Part shown: in pieces, positions 1 through 8,525 of the stretch
How positions within the stretch are numbered: the first letter of the stretch is position 1
Layout: every line of letters starts with the position of its first letter
From: HGM04593 sp045630965
GTDB lineage: Bacteria; Bacteroidota; Bacteroidia; Bacteroidales; Bacteroidaceae
Reading direction: 5' to 3'
Assembly: GCA_045630965.1 (NCBI GenBank)
Contig: JAZQTU010000013.1
Coordinates: forward strand, 1-64,000
DNA length: 64,000 bases
Notes under the pieces: model-generated
The model's database searches: none
Seen by the model: the letters and a program-made list of their open reading frames with translations, nothing else
Told to the model about the DNA's origin: nothing
Position numbers and translations under genes: made by a program

Positions 1-33
1 GACCAACCGGCGCTGATTTTATATCTACAACTA

Positions 34-366
34 TTACTGTTTATCCAACTCCTGTGGAATTCTGTAAGCCGTATAAAGTTCAATCAAGGCACCACATGTA
101 AGCACGACCATCCACTCATTATGGGTATGTGTAAACATAAGCACCCCTGCTGCAATAAAAAACAGGCCTGCCAACTGCTGTTGTACAACAAGACGACGTA
201 CAGTTACAGAGCTATTGCGTGGACGCATAAAAAACTGCATTAATGCAAACATGACAGCACCTGAAATATATACATACGCATAGTATTCTGGAAGGAACAT
301 TCTTGCAACAGCACCGAACAGCAAAGCTGCTGCACCTACATAATAAAGAATTTTAATTGCTTTCAT
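34..366 (-). CDS. Small four-helix membrane protein, function unknown
   Basis: About 110 residues with roughly four hydrophobic stretches (residues near 5-20, 27-43, 62-78 and 84-98) separated by short charged loops, so an integral inner-membrane protein. I do not recognise a named family. The reading frame runs back to a TTG at 372, but the ATG at 364-366 gives a more normal start (MKAIKIL) and sits two bases after the stop of the upstream FtsB/DivIC-like gene. The two are therefore almost certainly co-transcribed from the promoter region near 700. The pairing suggests an envelope role, but that is inference only. Confidence 0.7.
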   Translation of the reverse strand: MKAIKILYYVGAAALLFGAVARMFLPEYYAYVYISGAVMFALMQFFMRPRNSSVTVRRLVVQQQLAGLFFIAAGVLMFTHTHNEWMVVLTCGALIELYTAYRIPQELDKQ

Positions 367-368
367 AA

Positions 369-671
369 TCAATCTTCTACTATAAATACATCTTCATTGT
401 CCTTATGCATGCCATATTTCTCGCGCGCAAGCTCCTCCACGGCTTCAACATTGCGAAAATCGAGTTGGGACTGACGTCTTATTATATCAGCCGAATCGCG
501 TTTCATCTCAGCAATTTCATTCTCCAGTTCAGAGATTACATGCTTATTCTTGTAATGCTTGAACATATTGTTGTCATCGACAACAAATACAATAAGGAAG
601 AACACAATGGTTACGGAGAGATACTTGTGTCTTCTTATCCAAGCAAATAACGGCAACAATTTCTTTAGCAT
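369..671 (-). CDS. FtsB/DivIC-like septum formation initiator
   Basis: A 100-residue bitopic protein: short basic cytoplasmic N-terminus, one transmembrane helix (about residues 18-32), then a coiled-coil segment (about 42-72) and an acidic tail. This is the layout of the septum formation initiator family (FtsB in proteobacteria, DivIC in Gram-positives), which scaffolds the FtsL-FtsQ subcomplex of the divisome. The motif near EELAREKYGM is typical of the family's C-terminal half. It is transcribed divergently from dnaX and followed two bases later by a small membrane protein. The family call rests on architecture and the AREKYGM-like motif; sequence in this family is weakly conserved. Confidence 0.85.
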   Translation of the reverse strand: MLKKLLPLFAWIRRHKYLSVTIVFFLIVFVVDDNNMFKHYKNKHVISELENEIAEMKRDSADIIRRQSQLDFRNVEAVEELAREKYGMHKDNEDVFIVED

Positions 672-692
672 ACAGAATCACGTGTTTATCAA

Positions 693-748
693 TATCTTTT
701 GCAAATATAGAAAAAATCACATGATTTTCCGTATATTTGCAAAAGATA
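693..748. promoter_or_regulatory. 56-bp palindrome carrying divergent -7 elements (ftsB-like / dnaX)
   Basis: A perfect 17-base inverted repeat: left arm 693-709, right arm 732-748, with a 22-base spacer that is itself partly symmetrical. Each arm contains an exact Bacteroidetes -7 element: TATATTTG at 732-739 pointing to dnaX, and its reverse complement at 702-709 pointing to the ftsB-like gene. The same palindrome therefore holds the start signals for both genes. No convincing -33 TTG sits at the usual 19-21 base spacing for either direction. It could be a symmetric divergent promoter, an operator, or both. Confidence 0.6.
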
Positions 749-765
749 CAATACAAGATTCAACC

Positions 766-2607
766 ATGGAGAACTATATAGTTTCTGCAAGAAAATACCG
801 CCCGGACACATTCGAGTCGGTTGTAGCACAGAAATCGCTGACAACAACACTGAAGAATGCGATACAGACCGGTAAATTGGCACATGCCTACCTGTTCTGT
901 GGCCCACGCGGTGTTGGAAAGACTACATGTGCACGAATATTTGCGAAAACAATCAACTGCCAGAACCTTACAGCGGAGGGTGAACCGTGCAATGAGTGTG
1001 AATCATGCCGTTCGTTCAACGAGCAACGTTCATATTCCATATATGAACTTGATGCAGCCAGCAACAACTCGGTAGAGGACATTCGTTCACTTAACGAGCA
1101 GGTGCGCATACCACCTCAGGTCGGCAGATACAAGGTATATATAATCGACGAGGTACATATGTTGTCTCAGGCAGCATTCAATGCATTTCTCAAGACTCTT
1201 GAGGAACCGCCAGCACATGCAATATTCATTCTTGCAACAACAGAAAAACACAAGATTATACCTACAATTCTGTCACGTTGCCAGATATATGACTTCAGTC
1301 GAATAGAATCGGCAGATATTATAGCACACCTGCAGAATATTGCAGGCAAGGAGGGCATAAACACAGAGCATGAGGCCCTACGCATAATTGCGCAGAAATC
1401 GGACGGCTGCATGCGTGATGCCCTCTCACTGTTTGACCAGATGGCAAGCTTTACACAAGGCGACCTCACATATAATAAGGTAATAGAAAGTCTTAATGTT
1501 CTTGACTATGAATATTACTTCAGGCTTACCGACTTTATACTCGAAGGCAAAGTATCACAGAGCCTGTTGCTATTCAATGATGTATTGAACAAGGGGTTTG
1601 AAGGCAACATCTTTATCGAAGGCGCAGCATCTCATTTCAGAGACCTGCTTGTAAATAGTGATGAAGCGACGGTAGCCCTGTTCGAAGGCAGTGAGGAACT
1701 ACGCAACAGATACGTTGAGCAGGCAAAAAGGTGCAAACCCAAGATGCTTTTCAATGCAATCAAGCTTTGCAGCAACTGCAGTATGAACTATCGCACCAGC
1801 CGTAACAAGCGCCTATTGGTGGAATTGACCCTGATAGAGCTGGTACAAGCCGGTGACAGCGACAGCGATGACAGCAGTGGGCAACGCCCGAAAACATTAA
1901 AGCCAATCTTCAACAAACCACAAGAGAACAGAACCGTACAGACGGCCAATGAGACAAGGCCACATGTTGCATCAGTAACTGGGCAAAACCAACAACCTGT
2001 ACAACACACGCAAACTGCGAGCGAGGTTATCAAGGAGCAGACAAAAGCAATAATTACGCCTGTACAGAGTAACATTGTCCAAGGACGACCTACTGAACTG
2101 CAGGCAAGGAAACCCGCAGGAGGAACTCTCGGCGGAATGTTCCGTAAATCAAGAGGGGTAATAGACACAACAACCGGCAACGTTCAGGAAGCAACCGTCC
2201 AAAAGCCACAAAGCAACACAAGCGACAGTAGTGTAACAAGAAAAACCATTACGAATGATCTGTTGACTCAAGCCTGGACTTCATACGCTCTTCAACTGCC
2301 CGAAAACGAGAGGGCTCTTGCAGACAGAATGAAGATAATGTCCCCGACCATGGAGAGCGAAGATACGTTTACAATATCGGTAGACAATCAGATGGTTGCA
2401 GAGATGTTCGAAAAGGAGGCTCAGAGAATCATAAAAGGAATGAGCAGAGACCTTGAAGGGAACATTCTGAAGATGAATGTTAAGGTCAATAAGGTTGTCG
2501 TAGAAAGACATGTGAACGACAAGGCAAAACAGTTTGAGATACTAAAAGAAAAGAACCCTTTGATTGAGAAGTTGAGAAAAGAGCTCAATCTGGAATTGGC
2601 AAGATAA
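766..2607 (+). CDS. dnaX: DNA polymerase III subunit gamma/tau
   Basis: Clamp-loader ATPase of the replicative polymerase, 613 residues from the ATG at 766. The frame is open further upstream, but the -7 element at 732-739 lies inside that extension, and MENYIVSARKYRP is the usual DnaX beginning. Visible motifs: Walker A GPRGVGKT (46-53), zinc-binding cysteines at about 65, 75, 78 and 81, Walker B IIDEVH (126-131), and the ATTEKHKI segment near 157-164. The C-terminal third is glutamine/threonine-rich linker followed by a conserved block (about 550-613), the tau-like tail. I saw no obvious slippery heptamer with a stem-loop, so a separate gamma form by frameshifting is not supported. Followed by a hairpin at 2624-2663. 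Confidence 0.96.
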   Translation: MENYIVSARKYRPDTFESVVAQKSLTTTLKNAIQTGKLAHAYLFCGPRGVGKTTCARIFAKTINCQNLTAEGEPCNECESCRSFNEQRSYSIYELDAASNNSVEDIRSLNEQVRIPPQVGRYKVYIIDEVHMLSQAAFNAFLKTLEEPPAHAIFILATTEKHKIIPTILSRCQIYDFSRIESADIIAHLQNIAGKEGINTEHEALRIIAQKSDGCMRDALSLFDQMASFTQGDLTYNKVIESLNVLDYEYYFRLTDFILEGKVSQSLLLFNDVLNKGFEGNIFIEGAASHFRDLLVNSDEATVALFEGSEELRNRYVEQAKRCKPKMLFNAIKLCSNCSMNYRTSRNKRLLVELTLIELVQAGDSDSDDSSGQRPKTLKPIFNKPQENRTVQTANETRPHVASVTGQNQQPVQHTQTASEVIKEQTKAIITPVQSNIVQGRPTELQARKPAGGTLGGMFRKSRGVIDTTTGNVQEATVQKPQSNTSDSSVTRKTITNDLLTQAWTSYALQLPENERALADRMKIMSPTMESEDTFTISVDNQMVAEMFEKEAQRIIKGMSRDLEGNILKMNVKVNKVVVERHVNDKAKQFEILKEKNPLIEKLRKELNLELAR

Positions 2608-2623
2608 AATACAGACACAAACT

Positions 2624-2663
2624 ATTATAGCGTTCTCTCCTACAATGGACGGAACGCTATAAT
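2624..2663 (+). terminator. Hairpin after dnaX
   Basis: Perfect 12-base arms at 2624-2635 and 2652-2663 with a 16-base loop, 17 bases after the dnaX stop codon. There is no clean U-run after it, so termination may be weak or factor-assisted. Confidence 0.6.
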
Positions 2664-3007
2664 TCTAATAAAGATTTTATAAATAAACAACTGTTTTTCA
2701 TACAATATTTTTCTTCTAAAAATTAATTCTGAATAAAAAAATTATTTGTCTTAAATAGAATTAGTCCAAATAATCACCATATGTGGAACAAAACGGCAAA
2801 ATTGTCTAAAAAAGAGCGTCAAACAGCAATAAGCACATTCACGACAAACAGCACAAAATGTTCCACAAAGGTTATAAAGAGCATAACTTGCTGATTTTCA
2901 GCGTATAAAAAAATAACGCAAAACAACAACCTTTACTTTACGAGCATTCATAAATCACTGATAAACAAGCATTTATTTCCTCAAAAAAAACGGAAAACTT
3001 TTTTGAC
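2664..3007. other. AT-rich gene-free region before dnaA; candidate DnaA-binding/oriC region
   Basis: No plausible gene here. The stretch is very AT-rich with poly-A/T runs. It contains two identical 9-mers in inverted orientation, TGTGGAACA at 2782-2790 and TGTTCCACA at 2859-2867. These share the TCCACA half of the standard DnaA box (TTATCCACA) but not its first bases. Such a pair could be DnaA autoregulatory sites or part of an origin. An origin is not proven: I see no cluster of canonical boxes, and Bacteroidetes origins need not lie beside dnaA. Confidence 0.4.
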
Positions 3008-3038
3008 TTGCATTTTCTTTTTTATTTTTTGATATTTG
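3008..3038 (+). promoter_or_regulatory. dnaA promoter
   Basis: TTG at 3008-3010, a 20-base spacer and GATATTTG at 3031-3038, one mismatch from the TAnnTTTG -7 consensus of the Bacteroidetes housekeeping sigma factor. This predicts transcription from about 3045, leaving an 80-base leader. A GGAAAACTTT motif shared with the nrdJ upstream region sits immediately upstream at 2992-3001. Confidence 0.65.
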
Positions 3039-3124
3039 CATTAGAAATGGTACAGAACAAGAGGCCTTGAAACATGAGCCTCTTTTAATTTGCCTCTTTC
3101 ATAAACATAAGCTGACAGAAATTA

Positions 3125-4510
3125 ATGAATTCAAATCTAACAACAAAGTGGAATAAATGCTTGGAGATTATTCGCGACAATGTCTCCGAAGCAGTCTTCA
3201 CTACTTGGTTTGCTGACATAAAGCCTCTCAAGTACGAAGACAACACTCTTACCATTCAGGTAAAGAGCAACTTTGTGTATGAATTCCTTGAAGGCAATTT
3301 CGTAGACCTGCTTCGCTCAACACTTTTCAAAGTAATGGGCAACGGCACACAGCTTATGTACAGTGTACTTACTGACAAAGACAACAATCTAAGCATGGAG
3401 GTAAGTACTGAGAATATGAGCAGAAAAGGAACCTGCAACAGTGGTAACAACACACCGTCTGCAATGCAGGAATCCATTCAGGAACTAGATTCGATGCTTA
3501 TCAACCGCTATACTTTCGACAACTTCGTAGAAGGTATAAGCAACCGATTGTCACGTTCTGTTGCAATAAGCGTTGCAGACAGACCGGGTAGAGCCTTCAA
3601 TCCACTGTTCATATACGGTTCATCAGGTGTCGGCAAGACCCACCTTATAAACGCAATCGGTGTAAAAATCAAGGAACTTCACCCGGAATTGAGAGTTCTT
3701 TATGTATCGGCGCACCTTTTCCAGGTACAGTATACCGATTCGATCCTGCAGAAGAATTTCAACGATTTTATGAGATTCTATCAGAGCATTGACGTTCTTA
3801 TCATAGACGACATACAGGAATTCGCAGGTCTACAGAAAACACAGAATGCATTCTTCCACATATTCAACCACCTGCACCTCAATGGCAAGCAGTTGATTAT
3901 GACATCAGACCGTTCACCGGCACAGTTGCAAGGCTTGGAAGAAAGATTGCTCACACGTTTCAAATGGGGCATGACTGCTGAAATAGAAAAGCCCGACTTT
4001 GAACTCCGCAAGAGCATTCTCCGCAATAAGATACACAGAGACGGACTAAAATTCCCCGAAGAGGTAATATCATATATTGCAGAGCACGTTAATGCCAGCA
4101 TAAGAGACCTTGAAGGTATTGTTGTGTCAATAATGGCACATTCAACAATCACGAATGCCGACATAGACATCACTCTTGCCAAAAGAATTATTGGAGATTT
4201 TTCGGACTACGAGAAGAAGAGCATAACAATTGACGAGATAATAAAGAAGGTTGCTGATTATTACGGAATAGAAGTTTCTGCAATAAATACCAGATCACGC
4301 AAACGTGAGGTAGTTCTGGTCCGTCAGGTATCAATGTTCCTTGCAAGAAAACATCTCGACATGTCTATAGCAAAAATAGGAAAATATATCGGCGACAGAG
4401 ACCATGCTACAGTACTCCATGCATGCAAGACTATAGAAAATTTGGCAGACACCGACAAACAGTTCCGCATGGAATTGGAGGAGATAGACCTCTCACTGCA
4501 AAGCGCATAA
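3125..4510 (+). CDS. dnaA: Chromosomal replication initiator protein DnaA
   Basis: 461 residues in the normal four-domain layout. Domain I occupies about residues 1-80, a short linker 81-125, and the AAA+ ATPase about 126-340 with Walker A GSSGVGKT (165-172) and Walker B LIIDDI (225-230). The DNA-binding domain IV follows, with the signature GDRDHATVLHACKTI beginning at 423 near the C-terminus. It binds DnaA boxes and opens the origin when ATP-bound. It is a single gene with its own promoter and a very strong terminator at 4525-4560, followed by the ribonucleotide reductase gene. All key motifs are intact. Confidence 0.98.
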   Translation: MNSNLTTKWNKCLEIIRDNVSEAVFTTWFADIKPLKYEDNTLTIQVKSNFVYEFLEGNFVDLLRSTLFKVMGNGTQLMYSVLTDKDNNLSMEVSTENMSRKGTCNSGNNTPSAMQESIQELDSMLINRYTFDNFVEGISNRLSRSVAISVADRPGRAFNPLFIYGSSGVGKTHLINAIGVKIKELHPELRVLYVSAHLFQVQYTDSILQKNFNDFMRFYQSIDVLIIDDIQEFAGLQKTQNAFFHIFNHLHLNGKQLIMTSDRSPAQLQGLEERLLTRFKWGMTAEIEKPDFELRKSILRNKIHRDGLKFPEEVISYIAEHVNASIRDLEGIVVSIMAHSTITNADIDITLAKRIIGDFSDYEKKSITIDEIIKKVADYYGIEVSAINTRSRKREVVLVRQVSMFLARKHLDMSIAKIGKYIGDRDHATVLHACKTIENLADTDKQFRMELEEIDLSLQSA

Positions 4511-4524
4511 CAATATCACATATC

Positions 4525-4560
4525 AAAAAGAAAGGGCAGAAAATTCTGCCCTTTCTTTTT
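4525..4560 (+). terminator. Strong intrinsic terminator after dnaA
   Basis: Perfect 17-base arms (4525-4541 and 4544-4560) around a two-base loop. The stem core is GGGCAGAA/TTCTGCCC and it ends in a T-run. It lies 15 bases after the dnaA stop. The A-run on the left arm makes it potentially bidirectional. Confidence 0.92.
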
Positions 4561-4573
4561 GTCCAAATTTTCA

Positions 4574-4695
4574 TTTTGGAAAATATAAAAGGTAAAAAAA
4601 TCTCACACAGTATTCTTTTTGGAAAACTTTATAGCATACTAAAAATTCCACCCTCTTGATTTACAACGTATTAAAAATTATTTTGGAAAACTTTA
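4574..4695 (+). repeat. Direct repeats TTTTGGAAAA(CTTTA) upstream of nrdJ
   Basis: TTTTGGAAAACTTTA occurs exactly at 4617-4631 and 4681-4695, and a shorter TTTTGGAAAA at 4574-4583. The core GGAAAACTTT also lies just upstream of the dnaA promoter at 2992-3001. These could be binding sites for a regulator of replication genes. They do not resemble the usual NrdR box, and no cobalamin riboswitch is visible here. Confidence 0.5.
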
Positions 4696-4724
4696 CCTAA
4701 CGTTGACAACTTAAAGACTTTTTA

Positions 4725-4756
4725 TTTGGCAAATAAAAAAATGCTTTTTATTTTTG
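4725..4756 (+). promoter_or_regulatory. nrdJ promoter
   Basis: TTTG at 4725-4728, 20-base spacer, then an exact TATTTTTG (TAnnTTTG) at 4749-4756. Transcription should start near 4763, 40 bases before the GTG start codon. The -33 element lies inside a perfect 10-base inverted repeat (4719-4728 and 4730-4739), which would put a bound repressor directly over the promoter. Confidence 0.75.
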
Positions 4757-4802
4757 TAATCACCGACTTGAGAAAACTTAAAACCAAATAAAGACTACAA
4801 AA

Positions 4803-7334
4803 GTGGAAAAGAAAACTTACTCCTATGATGATGCATTCAAAGCATCGGTAGAATACTTCAACGGCGACGAACTTGCCGCAAGAGTCTGGGTAAACAAATA
4901 TGCCATGAAAGACTCATTTGGCACAATATACGAAAAGTCACCTGAGGAGATGCACTGGCGCATTGCCAACGAGATTGCAAGAATAGAGTCCAAATACAGC
5001 AATCCCATGTCGGCACAAGAGGTTTATGACCTTATTGACCACTTCAAGTATGTAATTCCCTCTGGAAGCCCAATGACAGGCATTGGCAACGACTACCAGA
5101 TTGCATCACTTTCCAACTGTTTTGTCATAGGAATGGACGGCAAAGCAGATTCTTACGGCGGTATCATACGTATTGACGAAGAGCAGGTTCAGTTGATGAA
5201 ACGCCGCGGCGGTGTTGGACACGACCTATCACATATACGTCCTAAAGGCTCACCTGTAAAGAATTCAGCACTGACCTCAACCGGACTTGTACCATTCATG
5301 GAGCGTTATTCAAATTCTACACGCGAAGTAGCACAGGATGGACGCAGAGGAGCACTGATGCTCAGTGTATCAATAAAACATCCGGATGCAGAAGCATTCA
5401 TTGATGCCAAAATGACAGAAGGCAAGGTTACCGGAGCAAACGTTTCGGTAAAAATTGATGACGAATTCATGAAGGCTGTCATAGAAAACAGACCATATAT
5501 ACAACAATACCCGATAAAGTCAGAAAACCCATTGTATGCAAAGGAGATAAACGCCAACGCACTATGGAACAAGATTATACACAATGCTTGGAAATCGGCA
5601 GAGCCGGGTGTTCTTTTCTGGGATACAATACAGAAGGAATCAATCCCCGACTGCTACGCAGACCTTGGATTTGAGACAGTATCAACAAATCCATGTGGCG
5701 AAATCCCACTTTGTCCTTATGATTCATGCCGCCTCATCGCCATTAATCTATTCTCGTATGTTGTAAATCCGTTTACACCTGAAGCATACTTTGATTTCGA
5801 ATTATTCAAGGAACACGCGAGAAAGACGCAACGCATAATGGACGACATTATTGATCTTGAACTTGAAAAGATCGATGCAATACAGAAAAAGATTGAAAGT
5901 GACCCCGAAAGCGAAGAGGTAAAAGGCGCAGAACAGAGGCTGTGGAGCAAGATTTACGACAAGAGCAGCAAGGGACGACGCACAGGTGTAGGCATTACTG
6001 CAGAGGGCGACATGCTTGCCGCAATGGGCATGCGCTATGGTAGTGAAGAGGCAATCAAATTCTCCGAGGAGATTCACAAGACACTTGCTTTGACAGCATA
6101 CTCATCTTCAGTACAACTTGCAAAAGAACGTGGCGCTTTTGAAGTATTCGATATAAAGCGTGAAGAGAACAATCCATTCATCAGCAGACTCCGTGAGGCA
6201 GACCCTGCACTCTACGAAGAGATGAAGAAATACGGACGACGCAATATCGCATGTCTTACAATTGCTCCTACAGGAACTGTAAGTATCATGACACAGACAA
6301 CTTCCGGTATTGAGCCGGTATTCATGCCTGTATACAAAAGACGAAGAAAAGTCAACCCCAATGACCCTGAAGTACATGTTGATTTTACCGACGAGAACGG
6401 GGATACATTCGAGGAATACATTGTCTACCACCACAAATTTGTCGAGTGGATGAAAAAGAGTGGCATTGATACAACCAAGCGCTATTCACAGGTAGAGATA
6501 GACAATATTGTAGCCCGTTCGCCATATGCAAAGGCCACATCAAACGATATCGACTGGGTGGCAAAAGTCGAGATGCAGGGAAGAATCCAGAAGTGGGTCG
6601 ACCATTCAATAAGCGTGACAATCAACCTCCCGAACAATGTCGATGAGAAACTCGTCAACGAGTTGTATGTAACAGCATGGAAGTGTGGATGCAAGGGATG
6701 TACTGTTTATCGTGACGGTTCACGCGCTGGAGTACTGGTATCGGCAGACAGCAAACAGGAGAAGAAAGAGGAAGAGGTAATGAAACCTACCATTACTGAG
6801 GTACGCCCCACAATCCTTGAAGCAGACGTAGTACGTTTCCAGAACAACAAGGAAAAATGGGTTGCTTTCATCGGACTTCTGAACGGTGAACCATACGAAA
6901 TTTTCACCGGTCAACAAGATGATGAAGATGGTATTCCATTGCCAAAGAATGTAACGCACGGCATAATAATAAAGCATACGAACGAAGACGGAACAAAGAG
7001 ATATGACTTCCAGTTCGAGAACAAGATTGGATACAAGACAACAATTGAAGGACTTTCAGAGCGTTTCAACCCTGAGTTCTGGAACTACGCTAAACTGATT
7101 TCCGGTGTATTACGTTACAAGATGCCGATAGAGCAGGTAATAAAGCTCATTTCATCTCTCGAACTTGACGAGGACAATATCAATACATGGAAAAACGGTG
7201 TTGAGCGCGCTCTCAAACGATACATCAAAGACGGAACGTCAACTGCCGAGAAGTGCCCCAACTGCAAGCAACAGCTTATTTTTGAAGAAGGATGTTTGCA
7301 TTGCCCAAGTTGCGGCTATTCAAAATGCGGATAA
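4803..7334 (+). CDS. nrdJ: Adenosylcobalamin-dependent (class II) ribonucleotide reductase
   Basis: Makes deoxyribonucleotides from ribonucleotides using a B12-generated radical, independent of oxygen. 843 residues. The start is GTG at 4803, because the first in-frame ATG would remove a conserved N-terminal region. Visible: an SNCFVIG motif with Cys106, the catalytic NPCGEIPL motif with Cys298, the APTGTVS loop, and CGCKGCTVYRDGSR. A zinc ribbon ends the protein (cysteines 818, 821, 834, 837) followed by a C-terminal Cys842 that probably shuttles reducing power. Monocistronic: it has its own promoter and a hairpin follows at 7366-7401. Using a B12-dependent enzyme fits an anaerobe that takes up or salvages cobalamin. 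Confidence 0.95.
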   Translation: MEKKTYSYDDAFKASVEYFNGDELAARVWVNKYAMKDSFGTIYEKSPEEMHWRIANEIARIESKYSNPMSAQEVYDLIDHFKYVIPSGSPMTGIGNDYQIASLSNCFVIGMDGKADSYGGIIRIDEEQVQLMKRRGGVGHDLSHIRPKGSPVKNSALTSTGLVPFMERYSNSTREVAQDGRRGALMLSVSIKHPDAEAFIDAKMTEGKVTGANVSVKIDDEFMKAVIENRPYIQQYPIKSENPLYAKEINANALWNKIIHNAWKSAEPGVLFWDTIQKESIPDCYADLGFETVSTNPCGEIPLCPYDSCRLIAINLFSYVVNPFTPEAYFDFELFKEHARKTQRIMDDIIDLELEKIDAIQKKIESDPESEEVKGAEQRLWSKIYDKSSKGRRTGVGITAEGDMLAAMGMRYGSEEAIKFSEEIHKTLALTAYSSSVQLAKERGAFEVFDIKREENNPFISRLREADPALYEEMKKYGRRNIACLTIAPTGTVSIMTQTTSGIEPVFMPVYKRRRKVNPNDPEVHVDFTDENGDTFEEYIVYHHKFVEWMKKSGIDTTKRYSQVEIDNIVARSPYAKATSNDIDWVAKVEMQGRIQKWVDHSISVTINLPNNVDEKLVNELYVTAWKCGCKGCTVYRDGSRAGVLVSADSKQEKKEEEVMKPTITEVRPTILEADVVRFQNNKEKWVAFIGLLNGEPYEIFTGQQDDEDGIPLPKNVTHGIIIKHTNEDGTKRYDFQFENKIGYKTTIEGLSERFNPEFWNYAKLISGVLRYKMPIEQVIKLISSLELDEDNINTWKNGVERALKRYIKDGTSTAEKCPNCKQQLIFEEGCLHCPSCGYSKCG

Positions 7335-7365
7335 AAAGCACCTTCGTAACTTTATAATATAACCC

Positions 7366-7401
7366 GACGATGAAGCATCCATGAACGGTTGCTTCATCGT
7401 C
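7366..7401 (+). terminator. Hairpin between nrdJ and folB
   Basis: Perfect 12-base arms at 7366-7377 and 7390-7401 with a 12-base loop. No T-run follows on the plus strand. It separates nrdJ from folB and may reduce read-through. Confidence 0.6.
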
Positions 7402-7417
7402 TTAAAAAGAAGTAGGC

Positions 7418-7786
7418 ATGCAAATTACAGGATACGATATAGAACTTAAGGATATACATCTTTACGCACATCACGGCGTCATGCAGCAGGAAAGAGAAGT
7501 TGGAGCATGGTTTGTTATAGACATAGCACTCACCATGAACGAGTACGGTTGCACCAACGATGACAGCATTGCAAACACAGTAAGCTATGCCGACATATAC
7601 GAAATCATAAAACGTGAAATGGAAAAACCGTCAAATCTTTTGGAGCATGTCTGCAAAAGAATAAGCGAATGCATATATTCGGATTTCCAACAAGTTGCCG
7701 CTATAAATATAACATTGTGTAAAGAGACCCCACCGATGGGCGGAGACAGACTAAAAGCTGCAGTTACAATAAAAAGTACAAGATGA
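7418..7786 (+). CDS. folB: Dihydroneopterin aldolase
   Basis: Folate biosynthesis enzyme that cleaves 7,8-dihydroneopterin to 6-hydroxymethyl-dihydropterin and glycolaldehyde. 122 residues, the usual size for the family. It contains the characteristic LYAHHGVMQQERE segment (about 13-25), VSYADIYEII (about 50-59) and a C-terminal KETPPMGGDRLKAAVTI block, with Glu22 and the lysine before ETPP in the expected active-site positions. Its stop codon lies one base from the rnc stop on the opposite strand, so the two genes are tightly convergent with no terminator between them. Confidence 0.93.
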   Translation: MQITGYDIELKDIHLYAHHGVMQQEREVGAWFVIDIALTMNEYGCTNDDSIANTVSYADIYEIIKREMEKPSNLLEHVCKRISECIYSDFQQVAAINITLCKETPPMGGDRLKAAVTIKSTR

Positions 7787-7787
7787 A

Positions 7788-8525
7788 TTACAGACCAAGT
7801 TTAGCAATAGCCTGGCGGGAAGCCTTCTGCTGACTCTCACGTTTGGAAAAGCCGTCACCTGTACCGCAATACTCGCCATTGACATAAACTTCACTCACGA
7901 AGTAGGCACCCTCCTTACGGAGTTCTTCACCCACAAGCTTGAATTCTATAGCCTTGTGGGTCTTTTGTGTCCATTCAATAAGACGACTCTTGTAATTCTT
8001 GTCGGCAACCACCACAGATTCTATATCAAGATGACGGGAAAAGACCCTGTCGAGCAGGAAACGACGGCACTGCTTATAGCCCCTGTCAATATATATTGCA
8101 CCAATAAGAGCTTCCAAGGCATTGCCATACACATAATTGTTGTGCTGGGCCGGCAAACCGCATGCTGTCAGGAAACGGTCAAGCCCGATACCGAGAGCAA
8201 GCTCATTAAGTGTCTCGCGGCAAACGAGGTTACTGCGCGATTTTGATAGAAAGCCTTCGCGTTCCTTTTTGAAATTGGAATAAAGATAATCGGATATTAC
8301 AGAACTCAATACCGCATCACCCAAAAACTCCAACCTTTCATTACAGCCCAGTTTTTTACTACCGGACAATGATGCAGAACTGTGAGTCATTGCCATGCGA
8401 TATAGAGAAATATCATTGGGAACATATCCCAGTATTGAATACAACAACAGATAAGACTCCCTATCCTTACGGGACAGAAGCCTTATCTTGTCTATTGCTT
8501 TTTTGAAAATTCTATTAACCTTCAA
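7788..8525 (-). CDS. rnc: Ribonuclease III
   Basis: Double-strand-specific endoribonuclease for rRNA and mRNA processing. 245 residues: RNase III domain with the signature NERLEFLGDAVL (62-73, catalytic Asp70) and EALIGAIYID (138-147, catalytic Glu138), then a C-terminal dsRNA-binding domain (about 175-245). The position that is Asp114 in E. coli is Asn135 here (GNALEA). The only start that keeps the whole domain is a TTG at 8523-8525, which overlaps the end of fabF by 11 bases. The next ATG would delete the first helices. A TTG start in an overlap suggests low, coupled translation. Confidence 0.93.
   Translation of the reverse strand: MKVNRIFKKAIDKIRLLSRKDRESYLLLYSILGYVPNDISLYRMAMTHSSASLSGSKKLGCNERLEFLGDAVLSSVISDYLYSNFKKEREGFLSKSRSNLVCRETLNELALGIGLDRFLTACGLPAQHNNYVYGNALEALIGAIYIDRGYKQCRRFLLDRVFSRHLDIESVVVADKNYKSRLIEWTQKTHKAIEFKLVGEELRKEGAYFVSEVYVNGEYCGTGDGFSKRESQQKASRQAIAKLGL

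Noticed and set aside
559..765. N-terminal extension of dnaX
   Set aside because: It includes the -7 element at 732-739 and lies upstream of the normal DnaX start MENYIVSARKYRP.
766..2607. Programmed frameshift in dnaX
   Set aside because: No convincing slippery heptamer followed by a stem-loop; the longest A-run near 1724 has only five As.
4574..4695. CRISPR-like repeats
   Set aside because: Only two exact and one partial short copies with unequal spacing (43 and 64 bases) and no spacer array.
4511..4802. Cobalamin riboswitch or NrdR box before nrdJ
   Set aside because: I found no B12-box-like sequence or NrdR-type repeat; only the TTTTGGAAAA repeats and a clean promoter.
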